A stretch of DNA of 61,982 nt from Gemmatimonadales bacterium (GCA_036265815.1 DATAOI010000074.1:1-61982), one strand, 5' to 3'. Counted from the stretch's first letter, positions 1 to 9,016 are shown. Notes: generated by a model not told the origin, from the letters alone. Translations and numbers: made by a program.

Positions 1-588
1 CGTGGAGGTGAGCGTCACCGATACACCGGAGCCGTAGGTCGCAGAGCAGCCCGAGCTTCCCGCCGAGCCTCCGGTGATGGTGCAGTTGATCCCGGCCGGG
101 CTCGAGCTGACCATGCCGCTCCCGCCCGCGCCGCCTGCAACGGTCAGCGGGAATGAGCTCGCCGGCGGGGAGAACGTGATCTTCACCGTGCGAGCCACGT
201 TCATGGTGACCTGGCAGGCGAGAGGGTTCTCCGTCACGGCCTGATCGCACCCCGTCCAAGCGCCGGTAGCAGCCCCGGAGGGTGCGGCCGTCAGCGTCAA
301 CACCATTCCGGTCTTGTAGTCCTTGCCGCAGATACCGCTCTGTGTCGCGGTGGTGCCTCCCGAGTAAGTGACCGTGCAGCTGATTCCGCCGCGACTGGAA
401 GCGATGGTGCCGTTTGCCCTGCTGGCTGAGGCGTCGATGGTCAGATGCTTCCTATTGGCTGCATTGCTCGCATCGAACAGATCAGGCTCGGTAGGCTTTT
501 CCCGACACGCGTAGACCAGCGCCGCGCTGACGATGGCGAAAAGCGTGGCCGCAGCGGCAAGCGACCAGCGAGGACGCAGGCGTGTCAT
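1..588 (-). CDS. Secreted repeat protein, 5' part only (runs off left edge)
   Basis: This frame is open from an ATG at 588 to the window edge (196 codons), so the C-terminus is missing. A GAGG ribosome site lies just upstream of the start. The N-terminus is basic then hydrophobic (MTRLRPRWSLAAAATLFAIV), followed by a Cys at about residue 28, so it is a signal peptide or signal anchor, possibly a lipoprotein. The rest is built from glycine, serine and threonine-rich units of the type G-x-G-x-V-x-S-x-P-x-G-I-x-C...C...G-x-x-V-x-L-T-x, with paired cysteines and a G-A-W-T-G-C segment. This pattern resembles the divergent InlB B-repeat family of bacterial surface proteins. I infer an extracellular adhesin-like or structural role; no enzymatic motif is visible. 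Confidence 0.75.
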   Translation of the reverse strand, partial: MTRLRPRWSLAAAATLFAIVSAALVYACREKPTEPDLFDASNAANRKHLTIDASASRANGTIASSRGGISCTVTYSGGTTATQSGICGKDYKTGMVLTLTAAPSGAATGAWTGCDQAVTENPLACQVTMNVARTVKITFSPPASSFPLTVAGGAGGSGMVSSSPAGINCTITGGSAGSSGCSATYGSGVSVTLTST

Positions 589-786
589 AGCCTACCTCAA
601 CTGATAAAAAGAAGACCTCGGCGAGACCTGATTGTCCAAACTGAGCTACGGAATCGGTGAACATACCGTCGGGTGGGCGAGCGCGCACTCCCCCAAGACT
701 GCCCATATCGCGCTCGTCGCCCAGCCTGTTGTCCGTGTTGTGGTTACGGCACGTCCGGGGGGGGGTGTATCGCCGCTGGCGGACCG

Positions 787-1611
787 CTATGCCGGCCGCA
801 GCGTGAAGATCGGCAGCTCCGGAGGACAGCGGAACCGGGCAGGGAGGGTAGTGGTCCCGACGCCGCGGGAGACGTAGAGCGGCGCGAAGGTGTCGCGGTA
901 CCAGCCTGCCACGAACGGGCCCGACCCCGGCGGGGTGACGGCCGGTACCAGGGGCAGGCGGATCTGCCCGCCATGGGTGTGGCCGGCGAGGAGGAACGCC
1001 GGAGTGGTCTCGTCGTGCTGCAGTCTGTGCGAGACGATACCCGGCGCGTGCAGCAGCCAGATCTCGATCCCTCCGACCGGGAGGCCCGCCCGGGCGCGGT
1101 AGATGTCGGGGCGGCCCATGACCGGATCGTCCAGTCCGACCAGCACCAGGGAGGTGCCGCCGATCGCGATCTCCCGCCGTGCGTTGATCAGCAGCTCGAC
1201 CTTGGCGTCCCGGTAGATCTCGCCCAGCGGCGAGATGGCGCGGGAGTAGTACTCCCAGTTGCCCAGCGTGGCGACGGTAGCGAGGCTGCCCCGCGCGGCC
1301 CGGGAGAAGGCGGCGACCTCGGGCAGGGCCCGGCGATTTTCGATCATGTCGCCGGTGAACACGACGATTTCCGGCCGCTCTCGCTTCAGGTGCTCGAGCG
1401 CGGACTCGGCGGCCGCGACATTTCCCGGGAAGTGAACGTCGGTGATCTGCGCGATCCGGAGTCCCTGGAGACTTCGCGGCAGTCCCGGGACGCGCACGTC
1501 GTGCCGGCTGAGCAGCACATGCTCGGGCTCGATCAGCAAGGCATCGGCTCCGAGTGCGGCGCCCAGCGCCCCGCCGGCGAGGGCGATGAAGCGCCGTCTG
1601 GTCGTCTTCAT
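787..1611 (-). CDS. Tat-exported calcineurin-like metallophosphoesterase (YkuE/YaeI-like)
   Basis: The protein has 274 residues when started at ATG 1611. The in-frame extension upstream has shadow-like composition and was rejected. The N-terminus carries a twin-arginine signal (TTRRRFIALAGG, residues 3-14), so export in folded form is expected. Metallophosphoesterase motifs appear in the usual order: D58-x-H60 (ITDVHFPG), GD at 87-88 (VVFTGDM), GNWE at 117-120 where many relatives have GNHE, and GHTHGGQ at 210-216. Members of this group hydrolyse phosphoesters with a two-metal centre; the substrate cannot be told from sequence. It follows the efflux operon on the same strand after only 32 bases, so it may be read through from it. 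Confidence 0.88.
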   Translation of the reverse strand: MKTTRRRFIALAGGALGAALGADALLIEPEHVLLSRHDVRVPGLPRSLQGLRIAQITDVHFPGNVAAAESALEHLKRERPEIVVFTGDMIENRRALPEVAAFSRAARGSLATVATLGNWEYYSRAISPLGEIYRDAKVELLINARREIAIGGTSLVLVGLDDPVMGRPDIYRARAGLPVGGIEIWLLHAPGIVSHRLQHDETTPAFLLAGHTHGGQIRLPLVPAVTPPGSGPFVAGWYRDTFAPLYVSRGVGTTTLPARFRCPPELPIFTLRPA

Positions 1612-1643
1612 CCGACGGAATCTAGCCGGATGGGGGCTCGCCC

Positions 1644-3107
1644 TTATTCCAAGGGTCCCCCGCCCAATGCCTGGTACAGCGCCGCGTACGCCGTGGCGGC
1701 ATCGGTCCGGCTCTGGGCCAGTTGCTCCTCGGCCTCCAACTGAGTCCGCTCGGCGTCCAGCACCTGAAGGAAATCGGCCACGCCGCCGGTGAAGCGAAGC
1801 CGGGCGAGCTCCGCGGCCCGGGTGCTGGCCTCGGCGGCATCCTGGATGCGCGCCACCCGCTCGCGCGAGGACCGGTACCGCACCAGTCCGGTCTCCACCT
1901 CCTGCAGCGCTCGCAAGACAGTCTGGGTGTAGCGTGCCTTCGCCTCCGCCTCCAGTGCCCGGGACTGGTCCACCCGCGCCTTGATCCGACCCAGATTGAG
2001 GGCCGGCCACGAGAGGACCGGGCCCACCGCGTAGCGGAAGGTGCCCGCGTCACCCACCGAGCTCAGCGAGCCCGCCGAGTAGCCGGCGCTCCCGCCGACG
2101 GTGATGCGCGGCAGGTAGTCGGCCTTGGCCACCCCAACGAATGCGTGCTCGGCGGCCAGCTGGCGCTCGGCAGCCGCCACATCGGGCCGTCTCCGGACCA
2201 GTGAATCGGGGCTCGCCAGCGTAACGGCCGCAGGCAGCGCGGGGAGAGCCACAACGCTGTCCAGCTGACCAGCAACCGCTGCCGGCGGGCGGCCGATCAG
2301 CACGCCGATCTGGTACTGCGCTGCCGCCACCCTGGCTGCCAGATCGGGGATCGACGCCAGCGTGAAGCCGAGCTGCGCCCGAGCCCGCTCGGTGTCGAAT
2401 GCGGTGCCCCGGCCGGCGTCGAGTCGCTCCTGCGTCAGTTGCAGGGTGTTGCGCTGATTCTCCGCGTTCCGCCGCGCCACCGCGAGCTGATCCTGCGCCC
2501 CGCGCAGCTCGAAGTAGTTCCGGGCCAGCTCGGCGGTGAGCGCCACCTGGACCCCGCGGACATCTTCGCTGGCTGCGCCGACCAGCGCACCCTGCGCCTG
2601 GACTCCGCGCCGCACCCTGCCGAACAGGTCGAGCTCCCAGGACGCGTCGAAGCCCGCATCCCAGATGTCCTGGTCGGGAAAGCTCCCCACCCCGCCGATC
2701 GGAAAGGTGGCGTTGGACAGGCGCTGCCGGGTATACCCGGCCCCGGCAGTGACGGTCGGGGCCAGATCGAAGGCCGATTCCAGCCGGGCCGCCCTGGCGC
2801 CGCGAAGCCGAGCCTCGGCCGCGTGCACGTCCGGATTGGTGCGAAGCACCTCCGCGATCAGGCGGTCGAGCGTGGTGTCGCTCAGCGGGCGCCAGAACCG
2901 GGTCAGCCCGGCGCCTGTATCGGCCGGTCCAGCGGGCGGGGCCGCCTGTGGTACTGCCGGAGCCGGAGTGACCACGAGCGCGCTGTCGGTCTTCGCCTCC
3001 CGGAACGCCGGGGGCACCTGCACCTCGGGTGGCCGGTAGGCCGGTGAGGAGGCGCACCCGGCCAGCGCCAGCGCCAGCGCCGGAAGGAGCAGCGTGGAAT
3101 TACGCAT
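1644..3107 (-). CDS. RND efflux outer-membrane lipoprotein, NodT/OprM type
   Basis: The 487-residue product begins with a lipoprotein signal (LALALAGC, Cys about residue 18) and has the two alternating coiled-coil and strand repeats of the TolC/OprM fold, recognisable as LDRLIAEVLRTNPDVHAAEARLRGARAARL in the first half and RPDVAAAERQLAAEHAFVGVAKADYLP in the second. It would form the trimeric outer-membrane duct of the pump encoded just upstream. I chose ATG 3107 because it starts the lipoprotein signal and overlaps the RND pump stop by 8 bases, which points to translational coupling. An extended start at 3152 would bury the signal peptide. Confidence 0.93.
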   Translation of the reverse strand: MRNSTLLLPALALALAGCASSPAYRPPEVQVPPAFREAKTDSALVVTPAPAVPQAAPPAGPADTGAGLTRFWRPLSDTTLDRLIAEVLRTNPDVHAAEARLRGARAARLESAFDLAPTVTAGAGYTRQRLSNATFPIGGVGSFPDQDIWDAGFDASWELDLFGRVRRGVQAQGALVGAASEDVRGVQVALTAELARNYFELRGAQDQLAVARRNAENQRNTLQLTQERLDAGRGTAFDTERARAQLGFTLASIPDLAARVAAAQYQIGVLIGRPPAAVAGQLDSVVALPALPAAVTLASPDSLVRRRPDVAAAERQLAAEHAFVGVAKADYLPRITVGGSAGYSAGSLSSVGDAGTFRYAVGPVLSWPALNLGRIKARVDQSRALEAEAKARYTQTVLRALQEVETGLVRYRSSRERVARIQDAAEASTRAAELARLRFTGGVADFLQVLDAERTQLEAEEQLAQSRTDAATAYAALYQALGGGPLE

Positions 3108-6100
3108 GGATCGCCTCTCTCGCAGGGGCCGCCTCCGCCTCGGTGGGCTCATTTCGTCCCTGGTTCCGCTCGACGATCCGCTCGATCACTACGAAGAACA
3201 CCGGCGTCAGAATCAGGCCGAAGAAGGTGACGCCCAGCATGCCGGAGAACACCGCCACACCCATGGCATGCCGCATCTCCGCGCCGGCGCCGGACGACAG
3301 CACCAGCGGTACCACGCCCATGATGAATGCGAGCGAGGTCATGAGAATGGGCCGGAGCCGGATGCGACAGGCCTCGAGCGCCGCCTCCACCCGCGAGCGG
3401 CCGCGGAGATGGAGCTCGCGGGCGAACTCGACGATCAGGATCGCGTTCTTGCAGGCCAGACCGATCAGCACCAGAAATCCGATCTGGGTGAAGATGTTGT
3501 TCTCGCCCCGGGTCAACCACACGCCGGTGATGGCGCAGAGCAAGCACATGGGGACGATCAGGATCACCGCCAAGGGCAGCGACCAGCTCTCGTACTGCGC
3601 CGCGAGCACGAGGAAGGCCAGCAGCACGCAGAGCGGAAAGACGAACACCGCCGTGTTTCCCGCCAGTCGCTGCTGGTAGGTCAGGTCGGTCCACTCGAGA
3701 CCGATTCCGTTGGGCAGGGTCTCCTTAGCGAGCCGCTCCATGATGGCGGTCGCCTGGCCGGAGCTCACCCCGGGCGCGGGGCCGCCGTTGATGTCGGCCG
3801 CCGGATAGGCGTTGTAGCGGAGACCCCGGTCGGGTCCGTACGACTGCTTGACCCGGAGCACCGAGCCCAGCGGGACCATCGAGCCGCTGTCGTTCCGCAC
3901 CTTGAGCAGGGCGATGTTGTCAGCCGTGGCGCGATACGGCGCGTCCGCCTGCACGATCACCTGATAGGTCCGGCCGAAGCGGTTGAAGTCGTTCACGTAC
4001 ACCGAGCCGAGATAGACCTGCATGGTCTGGAACAGGTCGGTGAGCGAGATCCCCTCCTGTTTCACCTTTTCCCGGTCCACCTGGGCCTCGAGCTGGGGCA
4101 CGTTGATCTGGAAGCTGGAGAAGAGCCCGGCCAGCTGCGGCGTCTGATATCCCTTCCCGATCAACGCCTGGGTGGCCCGGTAGAGCTCCTCCTCGCCCAG
4201 CCCGGCGCGGTCTTCCAGCTGCAGCTTGAACCCGCCCACCGTGCCCAGGCCCGAGACCGGCGGGGGAGGGAAGACCGCGATGAAGGCGTCCTGGATGCTG
4301 CTGAGCTTCTGGTTGAGCGCGCCGGCGATGTTGAGACCGTACTCGGCCTTGCCCTTGCGCTCGTCGAACGGCTTGAGGGTGAAGAACACGATGCCCGCGT
4401 TGGGCGAATTGACGAAGCCGTTGATCGAGAGGCCGGGGAACGACACCGCCGACTGCACGCCCGGCTGCTTGAGGCCGATCTCGCTCATCCGGCGGATGAC
4501 GGCTTCGGTGCGATCGAGCGTGGCCGCGTCCGGCAGCTGCGCGAACGCCACCAGGTACTGCTTGTCCTGGGTGGGGACGAAGCCGTGCGGCACCCGGTTG
4601 AATCCGAGGATGGTGAGCCCGATCAGCCCGGCGTAGACCACCAGCGCGACGGCGCTCCGCCGGATCACGCTCGCGACCGTGTGGCCGTAGCGCGCCGACG
4701 CCCGGGCGAACCCCCGGTTGAACGGCCGGAACAGCCAGCCCAGCATCCGGTCGAGCACCCGGGTCAGCCGGTCCGGCTTGGCCCCGTGCGGCTTGAGCAG
4801 GATCGCGCTGAGTGCCGGCGACAGCGTCAGCGAGTTGAACGCCGAGATCACCGTGGAGAATGCGATGGTGAGCGCGAACTGGCGGTAGAACTCGCCGGTG
4901 AGGCCGCTCAGGAACGCGACCGGCACGAACACGGCGCAGAGCACCAGCGCGATCGCCACGATCGGGCCGCTCACCTCGTCCATCGCCTTGTAGGACGCGT
5001 CGCGGGGCGAGAGTCCGGCCTCGATGTTCCGCTCCACGTTCTCCACCACCACGATCGCGTCGTCCACCACGATGCCGATGGCCAGCACCAGGCCGAAGAG
5101 CGACAAGGTGTTGATCGAGAACCCGAAGCCCAGCAGGATGGCGAACGTGCCCACGATGGAGATCGGCACGGCCACCAGCGGGATGACCGAGGCGCGCCAG
5201 GTCTGGAGGAAGAGCACCACCACCAGCACCACCAGGAGGACCGCCTCGAACAGGGTCTTCACCACCTCATGGATGCCGTCGCGGACGTTGGTGGTCGGAT
5301 CGTACACGATCTTGTAGTCCACGCCCTGGGGGAAGTTCTTCTTGAGCTCCTCCATGGTCGAGCGCACGGTGCTGCTGAGCTGGAGCGCGTTGGAGCCCGG
5401 CGCCTGGAAGATGCCGATGCCCACGGCCTCCCGGTTGTCCAGCATGGAGCGGAGGGAGTAGCTCCCCGACGCGAGCTCGATCCGGGCCACGTCCCGGAGC
5501 CGGGTCATCTGCCCGCCGTCGCCGGTCTTGATGATGATGTCCCCGAACTCCTGCTCGTCGATCAACCGACCCCGGGCGTTCACGCTGAGCTGGTAGTCCA
5601 CCGGCACCGGCATCGGCGGCGCGCCGATCACACCGGCCGCCACCTGGACGTTCTGCTCCCGGATAGCCGCGACCACGTCCGAGGCGGTGAGGTCGCGCGC
5701 GGCCACCTTCTGGGGATCGACCCAGATGCGCATGGCGTAGTCTCCGCCCCCGAACACCTGCACCTGGCCGACGCCGGTGATCCGGCCGATCACGTCCTTG
5801 ATCTGGAGCAGGGCGTAGTTTCGGAGGTAGACGACGTTGTAGCGGTTATCCGGGGACACGATGTGCACCACCATCGTGAGATCGGGGGAGCTCTTGACGG
5901 TGGTCACGCCGAGGGTGCGCACCTCCTCCGGCAGCCGGGGGACGGCCTGCGCGACCCGGTTCTGCACCTGCACCTGCGCCAGGTCGACGTCGGTGCCGAT
6001 CCGGAAGGTCACCGTGGTGGTGAGCACCCCGTCGGAGGTGGCCTGCGACGACATGTACAGCATGTTCTCGACGCCGTTGATCTGCTCCTCCAGCGGCGTC

Positions 6101-6291
6101 GCCACCGCCTCGGAGAGCACCCGTGGATTGGCGCCGGGATAGACGGCGCGCACCACGATCGACGGCGGCACCACCTCCGGGTACTCGCTGATCGGGAGAC
6201 TGAACATGGCGATCGCGCCGGCCAGAAAGACCACGATCGAGAGCACGGCCGCGAAGATCGGGCGGTCGATGAAGAAACGGGAAAAACGCAT
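3100..6291 (-). CDS. RND multidrug efflux pump, HAE1 family (AcrB/MexB-like)
   Basis: This 1063-residue protein has the standard length for HAE1 transporters. It opens with the typical FFIDRPIFAAVLSIVVFLAG helix. The proton-relay segment is intact: GIVVDDAIVVVENVERN in TM4 and GLACKNAILIVEFARE in TM10, matching the Asp-Asp and Lys of AcrB. Two large periplasmic loops lie between TM1-2 and TM7-8. It should act as the proton/drug antiporter of a tripartite complex with the membrane fusion protein (3 bases upstream) and the outer-membrane factor (8-base overlap downstream). Substrates are probably hydrophobic or amphiphilic compounds, by family knowledge only. Confidence 0.96.
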   Translation of the reverse strand: MRFSRFFIDRPIFAAVLSIVVFLAGAIAMFSLPISEYPEVVPPSIVVRAVYPGANPRVLSEAVATPLEEQINGVENMLYMSSQATSDGVLTTTVTFRIGTDVDLAQVQVQNRVAQAVPRLPEEVRTLGVTTVKSSPDLTMVVHIVSPDNRYNVVYLRNYALLQIKDVIGRITGVGQVQVFGGGDYAMRIWVDPQKVAARDLTASDVVAAIREQNVQVAAGVIGAPPMPVPVDYQLSVNARGRLIDEQEFGDIIIKTGDGGQMTRLRDVARIELASGSYSLRSMLDNREAVGIGIFQAPGSNALQLSSTVRSTMEELKKNFPQGVDYKIVYDPTTNVRDGIHEVVKTLFEAVLLVVLVVVLFLQTWRASVIPLVAVPISIVGTFAILLGFGFSINTLSLFGLVLAIGIVVDDAIVVVENVERNIEAGLSPRDASYKAMDEVSGPIVAIALVLCAVFVPVAFLSGLTGEFYRQFALTIAFSTVISAFNSLTLSPALSAILLKPHGAKPDRLTRVLDRMLGWLFRPFNRGFARASARYGHTVASVIRRSAVALVVYAGLIGLTILGFNRVPHGFVPTQDKQYLVAFAQLPDAATLDRTEAVIRRMSEIGLKQPGVQSAVSFPGLSINGFVNSPNAGIVFFTLKPFDERKGKAEYGLNIAGALNQKLSSIQDAFIAVFPPPPVSGLGTVGGFKLQLEDRAGLGEEELYRATQALIGKGYQTPQLAGLFSSFQINVPQLEAQVDREKVKQEGISLTDLFQTMQVYLGSVYVNDFNRFGRTYQVIVQADAPYRATADNIALLKVRNDSGSMVPLGSVLRVKQSYGPDRGLRYNAYPAADINGGPAPGVSSGQATAIMERLAKETLPNGIGLEWTDLTYQQRLAGNTAVFVFPLCVLLAFLVLAAQYESWSLPLAVILIVPMCLLCAITGVWLTRGENNIFTQIGFLVLIGLACKNAILIVEFARELHLRGRSRVEAALEACRIRLRPILMTSLAFIMGVVPLVLSSGAGAEMRHAMGVAVFSGMLGVTFFGLILTPVFFVVIERIVERNQGRNEPTEAEAAPAREAIHA

Positions 6292-6294
6292 CGC

Positions 6295-7494
6295 TCAGGG
6301 TCCCTTGCTGGAGTCGGCGCGGGTAGCACCGCCGACGCTGGCCGTGGTGGTCGAGTCCGGCTCCATGGTGGCCACGGTCGGGGTGACCTTCATGCCCGGT
6401 CGAACCCGCTGGAGACCGTTGATCACGATCTGCTCGCCGCCCTTTACGCCGGAGCTGATCACCCGGAGCCCGTCCACCAGGCGGCCCGGCTGCACCGGCC
6501 GGTACTCCACCGTCTTATCCGGTTTGAGCACCAGGACGAACTTCTTGTCCTGGTCGGTGCCGATGGCGCGGTCGAGCACCAGCGCGGCACGGTACCGGCC
6601 GCTGCCCACCAGCTTCATCCGGGCGAACAGTCCCGGCGTGAACGCACGGTCCTTGTTGGAGAAGACGGCCCGTGCCCGGATGGTGCCGGTCTCCGGGTTG
6701 AGCCGGTTGTCGACGAAATCGACGTAGCCCTTGTGGGGAAACCCGTCCTCGTTGGCCAGGCCCATGTAGATCGGGTTCTTCACATCCCGCGAGCTGGGGC
6801 GGCTGCCGGCGCGAGCGAGCGTGGTGTACTTGAGATAGGTCTGCTCGTCGCCCTCGAAGTAGGCGTAGATCGGGTCGAGCGATACCACGGTGGTGAGCAG
6901 CGTGGCGGTCGGCGGGCCCGCCTGCACCAGGTTGCCCGCGGTGACCTCCGCGTAACTGACCCGGCCTGCGATGGGCGAGCGCACCTGGGTCCACCCCAGG
7001 TTCAGCCGGGCGGTCTCCAGCGCGGCTTCGGCGGCGCGCACCGAGGCAAGGCTATTCGACTGGGCGCTGGTCCGGCTGTCGAACTCCTCCTGGGAAATCG
7101 CCTTGACGCTCACCAGATTCTTGGCGCGGTCCACCTCGCGCCCCGCCAGCTCGGCGCTGGTCCGCGCTTGCGCGAGCTGAGCCTCGGCGCGGTCCAGGTC
7201 GGCCTGGTAGGGACGGGCATCGATCTCGAACAGGACCTCGCCTTTCCGCACTTCCTTCCCCTCGGGGAAGGTCACCCGCTTGATGTAGCCGGAGACGCGA
7301 GGACGGATCTCCACCTGGTCCACTGCCTGGAGCCGGCCGGTGAACTCGTCCCATTCGTTGATGTCCCGTTCCAGCACCGGCGCCACAGTAACGGCGGGAG
7401 CGGGCGGCGGCGGGTCGGCCGGCTTGGACCCGCACCCGGGGAGAGCGGTGGCGAGCCCGAGCGTAGCTATGAGTGTAAGACCAGCTTTCGACAT
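6295..7494 (-). CDS. RND efflux membrane fusion lipoprotein (HlyD/AcrA family)
   Basis: The 399-residue product starts at ATG 7494, preceded by a strong AGGAGG-type site. It has a lipoprotein signal ending LPGC (Cys about 21). The AcrA architecture follows: a first lipoyl half (VEIRPRVSGYIKRVTFPEGKEVRKG), an alpha-hairpin (residues about 100-170, rich in Ala/Gln/Arg/Glu), a second lipoyl half (TQVRSPIAGRVSYAEVTAGNLVQAG), a beta-barrel and a membrane-proximal domain. It bridges the pump and the outer-membrane duct in the periplasm. A 166-base gap separates it from the ArsR-type gene and holds a 13-base palindrome, so it may have its own promoter. Confidence 0.94.
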   Translation of the reverse strand: MSKAGLTLIATLGLATALPGCGSKPADPPPPAPAVTVAPVLERDINEWDEFTGRLQAVDQVEIRPRVSGYIKRVTFPEGKEVRKGEVLFEIDARPYQADLDRAEAQLAQARTSAELAGREVDRAKNLVSVKAISQEEFDSRTSAQSNSLASVRAAEAALETARLNLGWTQVRSPIAGRVSYAEVTAGNLVQAGPPTATLLTTVVSLDPIYAYFEGDEQTYLKYTTLARAGSRPSSRDVKNPIYMGLANEDGFPHKGYVDFVDNRLNPETGTIRARAVFSNKDRAFTPGLFARMKLVGSGRYRAALVLDRAIGTDQDKKFVLVLKPDKTVEYRPVQPGRLVDGLRVISSGVKGGEQIVINGLQRVRPGMKVTPTVATMEPDSTTTASVGGATRADSSKGP

Positions 7495-7597
7495 GCCTTC
7501 CTCCTGCACACCATGGATGTCTCTAGACGTTCGGGCCAGCTCGAAATCGACAACCCGACGACGCCCGCCTGCTGCCGGGACGGTAGTGTAACGCTTG

Positions 7598-7610
7598 TGA
7601 AACAGTTTCA
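7598..7610. promoter_or_regulatory. 13-base palindrome upstream of the efflux operon, possible operator
   Basis: TGAAACAGTTTCA is a perfect inverted repeat with a single central base, about 104 bases upstream of the membrane fusion protein start. Short, near-contiguous palindromes of this kind are typical of TetR- or MarR-type regulators, and it does not resemble the site at the start of the adjacent ArsR-type gene. It is a candidate operator; no regulator for it is identifiable in the window. Confidence 0.4.
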
Positions 7611-7660
7611 TGACTATTGTACCATTCCCGAGCCGCTCCGGCCCGACCAAGGCACCAGCC

Positions 7661-7987
7661 TCATCGTCCCTCCCCGCCCGCCGCCACCCCGGCACCCACC
7701 CGCCGCATCAGCTCACTGGTGTACGCCTCCAGCACATCGCGGCGTACCTCGCAGTGCAGGTACTGCCCTTCCCGCCACGACTCGACCAGGCCAGCTCGCA
7801 CTAACTCCTTGATATGATGCGAGATGGTTGCCTTGGAAATGGAGAACTGCCGCCGCAGCCGCTGGCAGGGACACTCCTCCACGCCGGCAATCGACTCGAG
7901 CAGCGCCATGCGGCGCGGATCGGCCAACGCCTTGGCGATCAGGTCGAACTGAGTGCCGCCGAGCGCGGGACGCAAACGGGTCATCAT
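7661..7987 (-). CDS. ArsR/SmtB-family winged-helix regulator
   Basis: The protein has 108 residues. The winged-helix core is clear: LADPRRMALLESIAG, then the recognition helix SISKATISHHIKELVRAGLV and the wing SWREGQYLHCEV. A Cys-x-Cys pair (C39 and C41, in EECPCQRL) sits where classical ArsR proteins carry the ELCVCDL metalloid-binding motif, so sensing of a thiophilic metal or redox state is possible but unproven. It is the first gene of the efflux cluster and is the likely local repressor. Two adjacent ATG codons (7987 and 7984) can serve as start, and a 22-base inverted repeat abuts them, suggesting autoregulation. Confidence 0.88.
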   Translation of the reverse strand: MMTRLRPALGGTQFDLIAKALADPRRMALLESIAGVEECPCQRLRRQFSISKATISHHIKELVRAGLVESWREGQYLHCEVRRDVLEAYTSELMRRVGAGVAAGGEGR

Positions 7988-8008
7988 AGTTCAATGATCG
8001 TCGAACTA
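7987..8008. promoter_or_regulatory. Candidate ArsR-type operator at the start of the regulator gene
   Basis: TAGTTC, ten bases, then GAACTA form a perfect 6-base inverted repeat of 22 bases total. Length and AT-rich arms fit ArsR/SmtB-family operators. It begins at the first base of the start codon, so bound protein would block transcription of its own gene. The position also hints at a very short or absent 5' untranslated region. Confidence 0.55.
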
Positions 8009-8214
8009 CTATCCGGAGTCAAGCCGCACCCACGCCACCGCGCTGCGGCCCCCCGGCCGCGCGACTTCCGAGGAGCAGCATCGCCGCAGACGGGCGAAGC
8101 GCGCAACCCCGTGCCGCCCCGCTGGTGATTACTCCTGGACGCGACAACGACCCGCCGGTGGATGCGCGGGCCGTTCCGTTAGGCAGCTATTGATCGACTT
8201 CCCGGCAGGCGGCG

Positions 8215-8460
8215 CTACTGATCGCTTTCCCGGCTCGATGGGCCGGACCAGCCGGCCTGGCGGGGTGGATCGCCGCGACGGAACTCGAAATGGGCCTCGG
8301 GGAGAGGCCGTCCGTCGAGACTCCAATGCGGCGGCGAGTGGCGGCGGTGGTACATGACGATCCGGGCGAGCGGAGCCGCCTGGTGCCAGAGACTCGGGTC
8401 GATCTTGGGGTACCAGGCGCGGTAGGCGTGCTTGACTCGAGCTTCCCGGTGACTCGCCAA
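8215..8460 (-). CDS. Small uncharacterised protein with TTG start
   Basis: The frame encodes 81 residues and starts at TTG 8460, with AGGAGG at 8465-8470 four bases upstream. The composition looks like a real soluble protein (HAYRAWYPKIDPSLWHQA, then PHWSLDGRPLPEAHFEFRRG) and unlike the Arg/Pro/Ser-rich shadows in the other frames. I do not recognise the family; short proteins ending in an H-F-E-F-R-G-G-like motif occur as hypotheticals elsewhere, from memory. There is no signal peptide or membrane segment. The C-terminal bases contain an imperfect direct repeat around 8189-8226. Confidence 0.6.
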   Translation of the reverse strand: MASHREARVKHAYRAWYPKIDPSLWHQAAPLARIVMYHRRHSPPHWSLDGRPLPEAHFEFRRGDPPRQAGWSGPSSRESDQ

Positions 8461-8583
8461 GCGACCTCCTGCTCACGCTCCGGCCATGACGGCGGTAGGC
8501 AACGGAAAGGGGCCGGTCCCATGAGGGGCGGCCCCGGGCCGCGGAGGCATATCAGTGCCTGCCGGGCGATTCCGCGCGAGGGG

Positions 8584-8730
8584 CTAAACCGTCCGCCGTC
8601 CGCTGATGAAGTTGATCAGAAAGACCACCACCGCAATGACAAGCAGCAGATGGATGAGGCCGCCGGCCACATGGAACACCGTGAATCCCAGAAGCCATGC
8701 GACGACGAGAAGAATCGCGAGCCAGAGCAT
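8584..8730 (-). CDS. Small membrane protein, lmo0937/DUF5670-like
   Basis: Starting at ATG 8730 the product is 48 residues: two hydrophobic helices (LWLAILLVVAWLLGFTVF and IHLLLVIAVVVFLINFI) around a Gly-Gly turn and a short basic tail, GRRTV. The size, the LWLLG-like first helix and the GG-x-I-H-x-L-L-V-I-A second helix match the lmo0937 family of tiny membrane proteins of unknown function, often stress-associated. A GAGG site lies about seven bases upstream. The longer in-frame start at 8820 adds a shadow-like Arg/Gly-rich region and was rejected. Confidence 0.8.
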   Translation of the reverse strand: MLWLAILLVVAWLLGFTVFHVAGGLIHLLLVIAVVVFLINFISGRRTV

Positions 8731-9016
8731 GAGTAACCTCTTCGTCTTAAGAGGAGTGCGCCCCGCGGAACGCCCTGCCGAGCCGCCCGTACCCCCAGCT
8801 CGCCAGCCCGCGGGCGACACGACGAGTATAGCGCATCGGTCGGGAGCTCTCTGTGACCGGACTTACAGGCCCCGCGGGAGTGATCTGGCGCACCATGCTG
8901 AGGCGCGTCTTCCCAGTTCGGGGCGGGCTTCGGGAGGACGCCGGCCGACGACGCATGACGAAACACGGGCCCCGGTCGGTGCAAGATCCTCCGCCGCTTC
9001 CGTCCTAATCTCTGCC

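Noticed and set aside
760-768. Run of nine G bases between the edge gene and the metallophosphoesterase gene
   Set aside because: It could be a phase-variable tract, but it lies in an intergenic gap without a visible promoter match, so no claim can be supported.
3094-7812. Open frame of 1572 codons on the plus strand opposite the efflux genes
   Set aside because: The translation is rich in His, Arg, Asp, Gly and Gln without any domain, and it mirrors the codon pattern of the strongly supported RND pump and fusion-protein genes.
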